Shown in pieces: positions 23,003-33,659 of a DNA stretch of 64,000 nt. This DNA is from Eretmocerus hayati. Lineage: Eukaryota > Arthropoda > Insecta > Hymenoptera > Aphelinidae. The stretch spans positions 70,364,172 to 70,428,171 of the forward strand of contig CM056744.1 in NCBI GenBank assembly GCA_029851415.1, given 5' to 3'. Under the pieces are notes generated by a model. That model searched no databases, was not told the DNA's origin, and saw nothing but the letters and a program-made list of their open reading frames with translations. The stretch's first letter is position 1; each line of letters starts with the position of its first letter. The position numbers were made by a program, and so were the translations under genes.

Positions 23003-23152
23003 AGAAGTATATTTGATCGGTCTTTGCGAGTTAAAGTCAGCTGGTACTGCTGGAATTTTTGGCATCAATCGAGAATGGATTTTTCTCCACTCTCGATCAA
23101 TTTCAGAAATACCAGCTGACTTTAACTCGCGAAGACCGATCAAATATACTTC
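23003..23152. repeat. Hairpin element inserted in the GGTCTA array
   Basis: GAAGTATATTTGATCGGTCT near 23005 pairs with AGACCGATCAAATATACTTC ending near 23152. Arms of about 65 bp include CGAGTTAAAGTCAGCTGGTA; the left arm holds a small extra insertion. The tip is near 23088. Confidence 0.75.
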
Positions 23153-23364
23153 CATAATTCCAGAAGGCCGAAGACCTGCCAAAAGTAAAGATGGTGAGGA
23201 ATCAAATAGACATAGCGGGTTAGAATCACTTTTTTTGCAAGCGCTTAACGAAGATGAACTTTCGTATAGAAAGACGTTCTAACCATCGAACATTCGGCCA
23301 CTTGAGCCACGTGTCAGTGGTAAACTCTCATTGCTCTTCTACCACTTTGAAAAGCTCGAGCAAT

Positions 23365-23760
23365 GAGAGAAGGTCTAATTCGGTCTATTACAGTCTAGTA
23401 TTGTCAAATACGGTGTAGTTCCGTCCAATTCGGTCTACCTTTATCTAGGTCGGTCTAATTTGGTCCTTTTCGATCTAGCTCGGTGTAGTTAGGTCTAGAT
23501 CGGGCCAATTCGATCCATATCAGTTCAGTTCGGTCTAATTAAGTCTAGCTCGGTCTAGTTTGGGGTGATTAAGTCTCGTTCGGCCCACTCCGGTCTAATT
23601 CGGTCTAGTTCAGTCTAGTATGGTCTAATACGATCTAGTTCGGTCCAATTAGGTCTAGTACGATCTAGGTCGGTCTAATTCGGTTTGGTTTGGTCCAATC
23701 AGGTTGGTCTAGTTTGGTCTAGTTTGGCCTAATTTGTTCTAGTTTGTAGTTGCTCTTATA
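23365..23760 (+). repeat. GGTCTA-type degenerate array, part 2
   Basis: Continuation of the 10-11 bp GGTCTAATTC/GGTCTAGTTC repetition (for example 23520-23720). No coding potential. Confidence 0.75.
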
Positions 23761-24127
23761 TGCACCAAGTCCGGAGATCAACGGTCAACTTATGCACACT
23801 GCACAATGGATTGAATTGACATCGCTTTGATTAACCCTCTACATTCACGCCATGTAACGGAAGTTTTTCAGCCTAATCGATCCATCAAAGATATACCAGC
23901 TCAGCTAATTGAAAATAAACTATGCGATTCCGCAATATTCATTGTTGCTTACTTGAAGTTATATCTCCACAATTAGCCAGTATCATTTGATATAATACCA
24001 ATTTTGCGAACTATTTTGAAACTTTTTTTAGACACCTTGAATTGATCAGCAATCATTATCTTACAACTATTCTTATTGAACTATAGAAGCATTTCTGGTG
24101 CCTATGACTTATCAAGAACATGTACAA

Positions 24128-24164
24128 GCCGAACGAGCGGTAGCGAGTAAGGCAAAAACGCTAG
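24128..24164 (+). mobile_element. Possible Helitron-like 3' terminus
   Basis: GCCGAACGAGCGGTAGCGAG is followed by TAAGGC, AAAAACG and CTAG, then T. Helitron 3' ends finish in CTRR at an A-T target. GAGCG..AGCGAG resembles the much clearer ends at 54192-54309. The hairpin here is weak, so this is tentative. Confidence 0.35.
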
Positions 24165-24228
24165 TATAATATGATATCATTAGTAATATATAAAATTAGA
24201 ACCAGACCACCTCACACGAACACACAAA

Positions 24229-24664
24229 TGTTACCCTACACAGATACACAAAATCACAAGAATTATACTCATCAACACAATCCTTAAGAAACGTCATTCA
24301 GAAGTACGAATAAACACATACTCACCGTCACAATACATTTACTTACCACACTCACACAATATTCACCGATGACGTTTTCATTAAGAGCCGGTGACTGCAC
24401 GTAGTTAGATCGCAATGACAATGTCATTCGGCGCTGTAAGAGTGTCCTGGGCTGCCTCTAATAATAAAAATCGAGGTCAAATCACAAACACGAAAAACAC
24501 ACGCACTCACACACACGCGCACGACGCTCTCACAGATTATCGGAAGGTATAAGGGTGGAAGAAAATCTAGTAACTCCGGACGTTTCCTCAAGTTTCTAAT
24601 ATATAATTTCGCAATAGCTTCGGGTGATCTGGGTCACCCCGGGATGGCGGGACGCCACATCTCC
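24229..24664 (-). mobile_element. Putative 3' LTR and polypurine tract of an LTR retroelement
   Basis: On the minus strand a purine tract ACGGGGGAGA (about 24655-24664) is followed at once by TGTGGCGTCCCGCC, the usual PPT-to-LTR arrangement of Ty3/gypsy-type elements. The LTR would run leftwards to about 24229, where the minus strand reads GGGTAACA. A second LTR with the same sequence was not found, so boundaries are inferred. Confidence 0.4.
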
Positions 24665-24883
24665 CCCGTTAGACCATTCCCGTCCCGGGAATGCATCTAT
24701 TGCAAGCTTAACAGTCCGACTTCATAAATGGCCCAATTATTCAATATGGTTACCGTGTATTTGTTCCACATGATTCTCACGACCAGCACATTGATGAGTA
24801 ATGTTCTTCTTGCACGTGATCTGGTTGGCTAGCCGTTATGCATAACTCGTCCAGAGACGAGGTATAGCCGGTGAGAACAATTG

Positions 24884-25375
24884 CTACTGGTGGGGGTCAG
24901 CCATCAGAAGTCTCTTGTCGCACGGGCGTTGAATGACCCGCGCGTCGTCTGCCGGGTTAGCAGTTACGCGTGATGCTGTTATAAGTGATACAATGTACTC
25001 CGTGATGTGGTTCAACACAGCTTGATTACGTAATGAAATGATGCAGCTCGTGCAATGTTCTGAAAATCCTGGGATCAGTTTTGATAACTTCCATGTTTGA
25101 CGCGATGTCATGTGGTATGGTGTGAGGGCCACTTGATGAGTTCGTCCTTTTCACGAATTCGTCCTTTTCTTCTCATGAATATCAGCGTATTTATATGGGG
25201 CGAGAATTTCATAGTCTGTATATGGGAGCACTGATACGGTAACATCCCGCACTTTCCTCAATGTTTGGATCCCCAAATTGTAATTTTCTTCGAATGGTGC
25301 CATCGCACCGTGATTTTCGTCTTCACTGATTTCGTCAACAATAATGTACCCAAATTTCTGTAAAATTTCCCACCG
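24884..25375 (-). pseudogene. Broken ORF next to the PPT, unidentified
   Basis: A minus-strand frame from about 25375 (contains ILQKFGYIIVDEISEDENHG) is interrupted near 25145 by a stop and shift, and continues in 24884-25132 (contains SKLIPGFSEHCTSC). It lies just before the PPT, where retroelements carry the end of pol or a third ORF. I do not recognise the domain. No complete protein is encoded. Confidence 0.35.
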
Positions 25376-25379
25376 TGTG

Positions 25380-27180
25380 GTCGTAGGAAGTCACTATATA
25401 TTTACAAAGAGATTTCTAACTTTTCCAATTATATCAGCACGTCTTGTTTGATAAAATTGTTTGAATAACAGGATTTCGTGATTCAGATGTATGCAATAGC
25501 ATAAATGAGTAATTCATTCCCTAATCTTATACGGAAAGTATATTTTTTCCTCAAAAATGAATCCACACTAAGAAATACGAATTCTTTTTCGAAAATTCCA
25601 AATCAGAATACTTATTGATGACTATACAATGAATTCGCCCCATAGTTGAAACATCGTGAAGGTTCATATCTATGATAGGATAGTACACAGTAATATATAT
25701 GAAAAATATCCTAACACTAATTTACAAAATAGTTCATATGATTGGAGGAAGTGTGGAGTTTCTTCCTCGTTACACATAAATTTCTCATTTATGAAAAGGA
25801 TGAGAATGTTTTGAAGTATTGATATCTAAAATTGATCATTCAATATAATCATCGATGATTCTGATAATATTATATGGAAAGTTCTCAATACACAATCCAT
25901 TTCTATTTTAGTCAATAATTATTATTTTTATTAACAAACTCTGATGGTTTTCGGAAGTTTTCTTCCTTCCTTCTCCTCTAAATCGAAGTGGCATATAAAA
26001 TTATGTATGCAACGTGTATATATAAATATATTCCAAGAAAATTCCTGACATAAAATCGTGATTGAAGGAAAAAGCTAATCTATAAAATGTTCCAACAATT
26101 GTGTTATTTTGATATCAGGCTCCCTCATTTCAATATATATATATATGTATATTACTCAATGTTTCCGAAAGAATCTAACTATTGAAAATATAACATTGTA
26201 GGGATCACGGTATGAATGTATGGATATGTAACTGTGAAGCCTAGAATCTCGTGTTGCCTATTATTAGGCGCAATCATTCCAGTTTACCATGGTTCTGTTA
26301 ATTTAGTTGATTAATCTTCCCAAAAAAGACTGAAACTCATATAGTTAGGAAGTCAAAACATGCCAAATTATAAAATTCATCGCTTTTTCATCTTAGATAA
26401 TTATACAAAGAATGACAAAAGATATCTTTGCATTGTTCAATGCTCAATTATAGGCGTAATGCGTATGATCTAGAGAGATTATATCATCTTATTCACTTGT
26501 TATGTTGTCATGTATGGAATTCCGCTTCCAGAATTAAGAATGAGTTGTGAAAATTATGTTCACAGTGTTTCCCAAAACATGCGTATCCCGCAATATCTCA
26601 TACTAATATTCCCATTGTTTTCCAGTATATGTCTCGTCTCCCAGTAGTCTCCGTAACTGAGGTGTCAGGTTCGTCATGACTAAGTGATCTACATGAACTA
26701 TGCGTAATCTGTATAGATCTTCGATTCTAATGGTAATCCACGTCTTGTGATGGTAAAATAGTCAGTTGTTGTTGAAAGTATGGCGAAGTATGTATGAATG
26801 ACGTTCCTTGTCAAGTATTTTCGGCAAGGAATGGATGTAATGAGGTTGTTAATGGTACAAGGGCTTGAAACCCAATTTCGGAATGGTGGGGGGGGGGTGG
26901 TCTACTTACTGTTCTTTGTACGGTACTTATCTGTGCCGGGTGTTGTGTTTTATCTTTTTGGATGATGCTGGGTGCATTTTGTCTCTTAATTAAAAGCGTA
27001 TTCATATTTTCCTAGTATGCTAATTTGTCAAAACGGAACGTTCCTATGCAATGTATAGGGTTTCAAAAGAGGATTTAGAAGGACTATGGAGACCTATGAA
27101 GAACCATGGAGGACTGAAATTTGTATTATCATCATAGGTGTTTTAAACCCGGTAATTTCTGATTCTCTCTGATTTTGATA
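25380..27180. other. AT-rich non-coding region
   Basis: Contains TA runs (near 26135-26150) and a G-run at about 26888-26896. No coding signal. If the flanking pieces are one retroelement, its pol region has been lost or replaced here. Confidence 0.5.
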
Positions 27181-27622
27181 TTAAGGTAGTATTAGCGGTA
27201 CTCGAATTGACGCTCAGAAAATCACGAAAGTCGGCACAGATGTAGATTAGGGTCTCAAAGTACTTCAGTTGGAATTTCAGAAGCCTTCGAAGTCGGGGAA
27301 AAAAGTTATAAGCGTTTTTGTAAAAGTCGTTTAACACGGCGTCTTATGGTAAATCACCAATAGAGTGATACCTGACGCACAGATTTCCATGGCAGTGAAT
27401 ACATTGATGTAAGAATGCACAAAAAACACTCAGGAGCGATCAGATTGACGATCCAGAGCCTACAAAAAAAGATTTGAGCCCAAGTGTCATTCATTCCTGC
27501 GGTTTCAGGGTTAGGTTGTCGTCTGCTGCGTGCATTTACTATACCTATATCGCGGGCAGAAGGGAGTGAAACGCGGGTATGTTCGGCACTTGACACATCC
27601 AGTACCGCTAATACCACCTTAA
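27181..27622. mobile_element. TTAA-flanked MITE (434 bp)
   Basis: TTAA at 27181-27184 is followed by GGTAGTATTAGCGGTAC (27185-27201). The right end reads GTACCGCTAATACCACC (27602-27618) and then TTAA (27619-27622). The terminal inverted repeats are 17 bp with one mismatch. TTAA target duplications are typical of piggyBac and Kolobok superfamilies; the ends do not settle which. No transposase ORF inside. Confidence 0.75.
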
Positions 27623-28278
27623 ACAAAAAAGGAGTGATGGCTGCGAGTGAAATGTTATCTCGAATTCACGGAGTCAGTTTGTGTAGAATCGTTGAATCTC
27701 CGGCGAGCGCGAAATTACAAAGACATGATTTAAGAAATTGAAGATTACGGTACGATACTATTGAGGATTCACTTCTGGACTGTTGATGCAAAACCAATAG
27801 GTGTTGTCTCCATATCATCCCGATATTGGTCTGAATTTCCTGGAGGTGGAAAGTGGAAAAGTCGCGAGAGAACTATCACCTAAGGTTCGAGTCCTCATTG
27901 GTGTATATATCCTGCTAATATTCTGGAGAAGCTTTCTCTTATCGGTTGATGTTGTGAAAGGTTCTGAGTTACCTGTTTTGAGCGATAAATATTTCGAAAG
28001 AATATATTCGATCAAGCATTTCGAAATGAAATATGGTCGGGGTTTTCCCTAAATCTTTGTTTTGATGAGATTTCTGGAGTATTTATCAGATGCTCGCATC
28101 GAGTTTACGAATTTTGTGAACATTGCATTGAGATATTCCATTTTTGTATTGGGGATCGGTTCTCACGGTCACTCAGCATCGTTGAGACATTGTCACGGTT
28201 ATGATTGTGTTTGACACGCTTTGAATTTCTGAGACTGATGCTCGCTCTTTCGTAAGAACCGATCGGTGTGCACTGATT
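27623..28278. other. No gene seen
   Basis: The 83-codon plus-strand frame at 27801-28052 and its minus shadow show no known domain. Confidence 0.4.
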
Positions 28279-29187
28279 TCAGGAATTCAATGGAAGTTCT
28301 CGAGGGTTTCCGGAAGTTTCAGGTAGAGTCCCATCACATTCGGGATTAGTCGGTTCTGGTCTATCATCATCGTGATAGAACCTTTCATCTGAAATGATTT
28401 GGGTTTGTTGATCATCTGCCTCGAGCTGCTGGGTGGAGCAAATTTCTTTGGAGGATTCAAGGAAAGTTTGACTGATTCGAATTCCTTCTGGTTGTCGTTT
28501 CTCATCATCTATGTATTCTGCGTCAAGTATAGTTGTCACTTCTTCGCAGGTGAAAGTAATTGATATGCCACATCCTCTCAAATATTCGAAAAGTGCATTT
28601 CTATCCCGGAAATATTGAAATGGATTTGAAGCGAGGAGATGCAGGTCGCTTAGAGTGTTTGGTTTCTGGGCGATGGTTCGGTAGTCCGGGAGGAATGAGA
28701 CTACGATTTGTAGTTCGTTTGGAAGATTTTGAATATATTTCAGTCTCGCGAACGCGTCTAAATTTCTGTAAAGCTGGGGGTAAATTGGATCGACAGAAAG
28801 GTATGGATCGGTAAGAAAATTGTGACGTGCATCGTTGAGAATTTCATGCAACTGAATATATAATATCTCAAAATGGTAATAATTTACATTAATAATATGT
28901 TGATTTAATTTATCAAAAACAGCTGTTCTCATGAAACATTTCAATAAGTGTTCAGTTATTTCGTCTACGGATATAAATTTGAAATTTTCAAAAGCATGAA
29001 AGGCTGATTCGGATAGATGATCAAGGATATGACCTATCAAACTTCTATCGAAGTATTGATATGGGGCGATGCACTTTGCTTCGATAACACGAGCAATGAA
29101 CTCTACAGGGTTGATGTTGTGTCCGTCAAATGGCACAAGGCACTCCTCAACTGCATCGCGGGGATATTCGAAAATGGGGTCCTTCAT
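28279..29187 (-). CDS. Retroelement gag-like protein, 302 aa
   Basis: An intact 302-codon frame with coding-like composition. The N-terminal third (PFDGHNINPVEFIARVIEAK, then AFENF...EITEHLLKCF) follows the pattern of LTR-retroelement Gag capsid proteins, in which a PFDG-type motif is followed by helical segments. The C-terminal 80 residues are acidic and proline-rich. There is no CCHC zinc knuckle and no pol ORF follows. Together with the PBS-like site at 29795 and the PPT/LTR at 24.2-24.7 kb on the same strand, it is probably the gag of a degraded Ty3/gypsy-type element. A domesticated gag gene is the alternative, since the frame is intact. Confidence 0.55.
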   Translation of the reverse strand: MKDPIFEYPRDAVEECLVPFDGHNINPVEFIARVIEAKCIAPYQYFDRSLIGHILDHLSESAFHAFENFKFISVDEITEHLLKCFMRTAVFDKLNQHIINVNYYHFEILYIQLHEILNDARHNFLTDPYLSVDPIYPQLYRNLDAFARLKYIQNLPNELQIVVSFLPDYRTIAQKPNTLSDLHLLASNPFQYFRDRNALFEYLRGCGISITFTCEEVTTILDAEYIDDEKRQPEGIRISQTFLESSKEICSTQQLEADDQQTQIISDERFYHDDDRPEPTNPECDGTLPETSGNPRELPLNS

Positions 29188-29655
29188 TGTTGTTGATACG
29201 TGAATTCATGGAAGGTTCAAATCATTTCATACAATGAATGGCAAAAATTCTCGCGCTGTGGCATCTGCAATGGCTATGATGTCCATGAAAGATTCATTTA
29301 ATCCAGAAGAGAAAAGGCCATTGTTGGTTTGGGGATTTTACGTTTTCGTGACGTGGTTAGTTTGGAGTTGTACTACTCGAGTTGTTATATGCCGTGCGTT
29401 ATGGGTTATGTGTACGTAGTTTAGCTGTGAGTGATGCGTGATGCGTTACTGAACGATGCGCCATGCACGACGGGGTGATGCGTCATGCGTTATGGAGGGT
29501 TTGAGCAAATTTTGGAATTCAGCGTGCCAGCAGAATTTTGAATCGTCGAGTCACAGTACCTTAATTCAATGGGAGGTCAATTTGGTGCAAATGATGTTGC
29601 GAAAACGTAGATTTTGGGACTAAACAAAAATGTGTGCGAAAATGAGTTCATACAG

Positions 29656-29794
29656 ATATGACGGATAAACTAATGTTCCAAGATATGCATTACAGACAAT
29701 AAGCAAGTGCAACAATATGTTCACACAGCTATAACAGAAAAACTAATGTTCCAAGATACGCGTTTCAGACGATAAGCAAGTGCAACAATATGTT
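29656..29794. repeat. Tandem duplication, two 73-bp units
   Basis: CTAATGTTCCAAGATA and GATAAGCAAGTGCAACAATA-type sequence occur twice, 73 bp apart, just inside the putative 5' end of the retroelement (minus strand). Confidence 0.75.
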
Positions 29795-29816
29795 CCCCAC
29801 AAGGGATGCCAAAATG
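29795..29816 (-). promoter_or_regulatory. Putative primer-binding site and LTR edge
   Basis: On the minus strand ...ATAACA is followed by TTT and TGGCATCCCTTGTGGGG. A CA-ended LTR followed closely by TGG is the expected arrangement for a tRNA-primed PBS. The tRNA was not identified, and the upstream LTR is cut by the transposon that begins at 29942. Confidence 0.3.
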
Positions 29817-30202
29817 TTATGACCAGACCTGATGGGCCCGGGTAACAAATATATTCATTTTAGAGTGGGTTTTTGGAACATAAAGAGCAAACTGCCCTCG
29901 TTGAGCTTGTTTATACTTACAGTCTCTTCCTGTATATATCTGTGGTGGTCAGACTAAAGGGCGTAAGTCCAATTTTGAGAAATTCGGTTAAGGTATCTAC
30001 GATGTTCTACTCAGCCTTTTCTATCACTTACAACACTTCCCGGACCCAAATATCGGATTACTAGCGGGAAAATTGAAATTGCAAAAGGGCGTAAGTCCAC
30101 TCTACAGACCTCGAAATTCATTAGTCAGGGAAAAGTGCGTAAGTCCACAGTTATTTAATCCAGAGTACAAATCAAAGAGCAAATTTATTGCCACTAACCT
30201 AC

Positions 30203-30541
30203 AATCATAGAATTTGAATTATACAAACAATAATACGTGAGAAATGATAACAATGAAGGATATGAACACAACTGCGAACGAGTAATATGGTCATGAGTGA
30301 AATTTATGAGTTGATCAAAAGTCTTCTCATCAATTATGAATATTTATTCACTTTCATTCTTCAATATCTTAAAATCATAGAATTCGAAATATACAAACAA
30401 TGATACGTGATAAATGATAACAATGAAGAGTATAAACACAATTGCGATCGAGAAATATGATTACGAGTGAAACTTATTACTTGGTCAAGAATCTTCTCAT
30501 CAATTATGAATATCTATTCACTTTGATTCTTGAATATTTTT
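30203..30541. repeat. Tandem duplication, two 170-bp units in the transposon
   Basis: AATCATAGAATTYGAAWTATAC begins at 30203 and again at 30373. Both units contain GATAACAATGAAG and end TCTTCTCATCAATTATGAAT plus a short tail. Confidence 0.8.
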
Positions 30542-30595
30542 TTGTCTCTTAGATCTTCGAGAGGGTACTTCCAAGGATTGATCTACTCCCTTGCG

Positions 30596-32904
30596 CTAAC
30601 GTTGTTCATGCAATTCCAAAGTAGAATTGAGCTTTACTAAGCTCTTGCATTTTTTGGATATCCTGCTTTTTTCTAGGCCTTTTTGCGCCGCCAATGGGAT
30701 ATTTCCATGCATCTCTCCATAATGACAACTTGATGAGATTTCATACTTTCCGGATTTCTTGGATCTTCTTGTGTTTTTCTTGGCCGTCGGAGAATTCTCT
30801 TCATTCATTTCTTCATTATCAGGTCTCATCAGAGTCGGAGACTTTGCGGGTGTCTTGGTTTTTTTCGCGCCCTTTTTCGCCGTCGAAGAATTATTTCTAT
30901 CTGATTTTGCATCGTTACGGTTTGATGAGGTTTCACGTTTTCCGCTTTTCTTGGCATCTTTTGCGGTCTCTTTGGCCATTGGAGAATTTCCCTTGTTCAT
31001 TCTCCCATCATTACGTTTAATCAGTGTCTTACACCTTTTGGATGCCCTGGCTTTTTCCAAACCTTTTTTGACCGACAAAGCAATTATTCCATTTATTTCT
31101 TCACTAATCTCATCATCGTGTGCAGGTATATCAGGATCCGTATTATTCAGTTTTTCGTCAATTGGGAGATCTAAGTAGAATTTCTTGTTCTCGGGACTCA
31201 GAAGATGTAAAATACTCTCTAGATCCTTCTTTTCCTCTCTTGAGTTACCTAGAAGCAAGGTAAATGTTTTGGGTACTCCATGAATGACATGAACGATTCC
31301 AGGCTCAAATTTTCGTAAGAATGAAATTTTCTTGAATGGTTCTTCCTCTGAAAGACTGTTTTTGTACATAACCTCACCAAATTTTTTGGAGTACCTCAAC
31401 CATCGCACTTCATTCCAAGAAGAAATATTTCCATCTGTATCTTTCTTGCGGTTAACCAAAATGTTCTTAAACAACGAAGCAAAATCATAGAAGTCATCCT
31501 GTTTCATGACGTGGACGTCAAAAATTTCACTTTTCCCAGCATATCTGACCAAATTATACCAATCTTCTGGAGTCTCAATCACTCCATCGTACAATTTTTA
31601 TGCTTCTCTCAATTGTTGCATGGTCACTATCGAACTCCATGTGAGTGTGTCCCACAATTAGAAATTTGTGATCTATCATCTTCAATGAAGGTTTATCACG
31701 AACATCAGTAGTAAACATCCCCGCAGACATCTTGTTTTTGTTCTGACCACTACAATTATCCGAGTAGACAGTCACGTGCTCGACACTATTCGGTAAAGCT
31801 TTAACGAATCCATGCAGACATGAAGCCACATCATTAGCGCCTCCATTTCCAGTAGATTCGTGCCACATGTAACATGACGTAGTATTCATTGTCATATTTC
31901 TGATTGTCAAATTGTAAGTCCACAGTTGTCTCAAATAGAAACAATCCGAGGTATTGAGCTTTGGAGTCGGCATACACTGTTGAAGATCGAAACAGCAAAC
32001 GATTTCTGTCTTGTCAATTTTTCTCGAGGCTCTCTCTTTATCTGCACGTTTGCTATTATATGCCTCATTAGCATCTTTCTGGTGTTGGTCTCTGAGAGAC
32101 TGAATTGCTTCCCTTTTTTCAGGATTTCATATTTTAGTTGGGTATTGTATTGATCACATTTCGAACACGTATCTATTTGAGGGAATTTGAATTTGAGTTT
32201 TGTGCTCCTGAAAATTCTCTTATAAGAGGACTCCGAAACAGGGCCGATATGTTTTTCTTTATATAACTTATACATCTTAGACACATTCAAAGAAGCAGAT
32301 AAATATTTCCTCGTACTGTGTGATCTACCATAGTGACTCTCATATTTTGGAAAACTGTCAATATGTTTCTTGACTTCTTCAATTTTCTCACTGGAAAGTT
32401 TTTTACCGCCTCGTTTTTCTCTCGGCAAATTAAGGGTCTGTGCAGAATTCCATATATTATTACTCAAAACTCGAATGAACTTATCCGTTTCACCGAGTGT
32501 TTGAAGGAAACATTTTTTACAAACTTCGACTTTGTGAGAGTCGGACGGTAAAGAGTACTTGATACTGAATTTTCTACACGCGTTTTTTTTTGCAGAAGGT
32601 CTTTTTCGAACTCTTTCTTCGGCACTATTTCAATCAATTTTTGAGCAGAACTTACTCTCTTCTGGTACGTTCCTTGACGCCAATGTGAGATGAAGATGCA
32701 TTTTTGATCCTCGCGGGTAACTCGAGAACAGCACTCCTTCTCACAGTCCTCAAGTGGAACCCATTCGCGCGCAGGTACGAGCTTATTTGCAGATGACAAG
32801 TATGATTGACCCAAATTCCTTCGTTTGTTACGCTCCCGACGTGTCATTTTGTCGGGATTCAGCTCTGATTCTATTGAAATTTGAACGATTTCGTTTGATA
32901 TCAT
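30596..32904 (-). pseudogene. DDE/RNase-H-like transposase (DUF7869-type), frameshifted
   Basis: Three minus-strand frames form one protein of about 750 residues: 32464-32904, 31931-32467 and 31575-31973, then 30596-31594. Conserved order: VCKKCFLQTLG (a zinc-like Cys pair), RGGK...HIDSFPKYESHYGR, DTCSKCDQ, FDLQQ, YSDNCSGQNKN, HKFLIVGHTHMEFDSDHATIE. FDLQ, SDNC and the final D/E positions suggest an RNase-H-type DDE triad. I recall this family as DUF7869-like, many copies of which occur in invertebrates; the name is not verified. Frameshifts lie near a T9 run (32583-32591), near 31990 and near 31595. The Lys-rich C-terminus (after about residue 170 of the last frame) has three imperfect repeats with AKK and KKSGK. 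Position inside TIRs implies it was the transposase of this element, now inactive unless the shifts are assembly errors. Confidence 0.7.
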
Positions 32905-33347
32905 GGACTGGTCACTCTACAAAATATTCAGCAAGATTCGATAACCAACTTACGGAAAGTATGCTCGGTTGCTTTCGAATCATCACTCTTTTCTTCGTCT
33001 GAACTTGCGTACATCTGTAAGATATCCATATTGTTCAATTGACCATATCATACTAATCAATCGCACCTTATCGTTGGATACATACAGACTTCATCATTTG
33101 CGTATTTACTTTCACGTGCGTTTGTGTGTGTATTCTCGTGTGTTTGTGTGATGAAAAGAGAGATATGAATATTCGTGTGTTTACAACAGTCCGGATTGCC
33201 ATATGAGGGAAACCATGTGTTCTGTTGAAATTGCGAGCACGCCTCGTGACTCGAAATTGATCACACAAGCTTATGCTAGAAGTCTGAAATACCATCCAGA
33301 CCTTGGATTGTTCATCAGTTGCAAGAAATAATGGATTTTGAATGTCG

Positions 33348-33396
33348 GTCTGGTAAAAGGGCGCAAGCCCACTGGACTTGCGCCCTTTTGCCAGAC
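33348..33396. repeat. Hairpin of the transposon's subterminal repeat
   Basis: GTCTGGTAAAAGGGCGCAAG (33348-33367) faces CTTGCGCCCTTTTGCCAGAC (33377-33396) over a 9-nt loop, with one mismatch. The arm contains the AAAGGGCG core also found in the TIR. Confidence 0.85.
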
Positions 33397-33593
33397 CAGA
33401 GGCCAATAATTTGCGTTTTTGCCAGTACGACATGCCGCTCACAAAATGACGGATATGGTCTTTGATCAGTGATGGCAGATACTCATGATTCCGCTAGTAT
33501 AATCAAATGTTACTCAAGTATTCCGAAGAAAGCATTCAAACGCATTTTTCTCGATTTTTCTCTAAATGGACTTACGCCCTTTCGTCCGACCGC

Positions 33594-33596
<3 letters not shown>

Positions 33597-33632
<36 letters not shown>
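33597..33632. repeat. TA dinucleotide tract
   Basis: ACATATATAT... tract directly abutting the right TIR of the transposon. The left flank is also TA-rich, as expected if the element inserted into a TA repeat. Confidence 0.9.
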
Positions 33633-33633
<1 letters not shown>

Positions 33634-33659
33634 CCTATATTATATAGTTGTAGTGTTTT

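Larger units (their letters stand above)
20870..23760. repeat. Complex region of diverged 850-900 bp repeats
   Basis: Three related block starts, AGCCAAAATTTGTCCG (about 20874), AGTCTAAATTTTGTTTGTCCG-like (about 21790) and AGTCTAGATTTAATTTGTTCG-like (about 22627), are each followed by GGGTGGGTGGATGG-type stretches. Between them lie GGTCTAGTTYGGTC tracts. This suggests a macro-repeat of about 850-900 bp made of simpler arrays. Confidence 0.55.
29942..33596. mobile_element. 3.66-kb DNA transposon with 30-bp TIRs
   Basis: The left end GTGGTGGTCAGACTAAAGGG (29942 on) continues to 29971. It is matched in reverse complement by 33567-33596 with 3 mismatches in 30. Internal copies of AAAGGGCGTAAGTCCA lie at 30084 and (as AAAGTGCGTAAGTCCA) at about 30132, and in hairpin form at 33348-33396, so the subterminal regions carry repeated putative binding sites. 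The only long coding sequence inside is a DDE/RNase-H-like protein (30596-32904). Both flanks are TA-rich (TATATATCT and ACATATATA), so the target duplication, probably TA-rich, cannot be read with confidence. Confidence 0.75.

Noticed and set aside
24884..25375. Identification of the broken ORF as reverse transcriptase, integrase or envelope
   Set aside because: None of the diagnostic motifs could be seen; left as unidentified.
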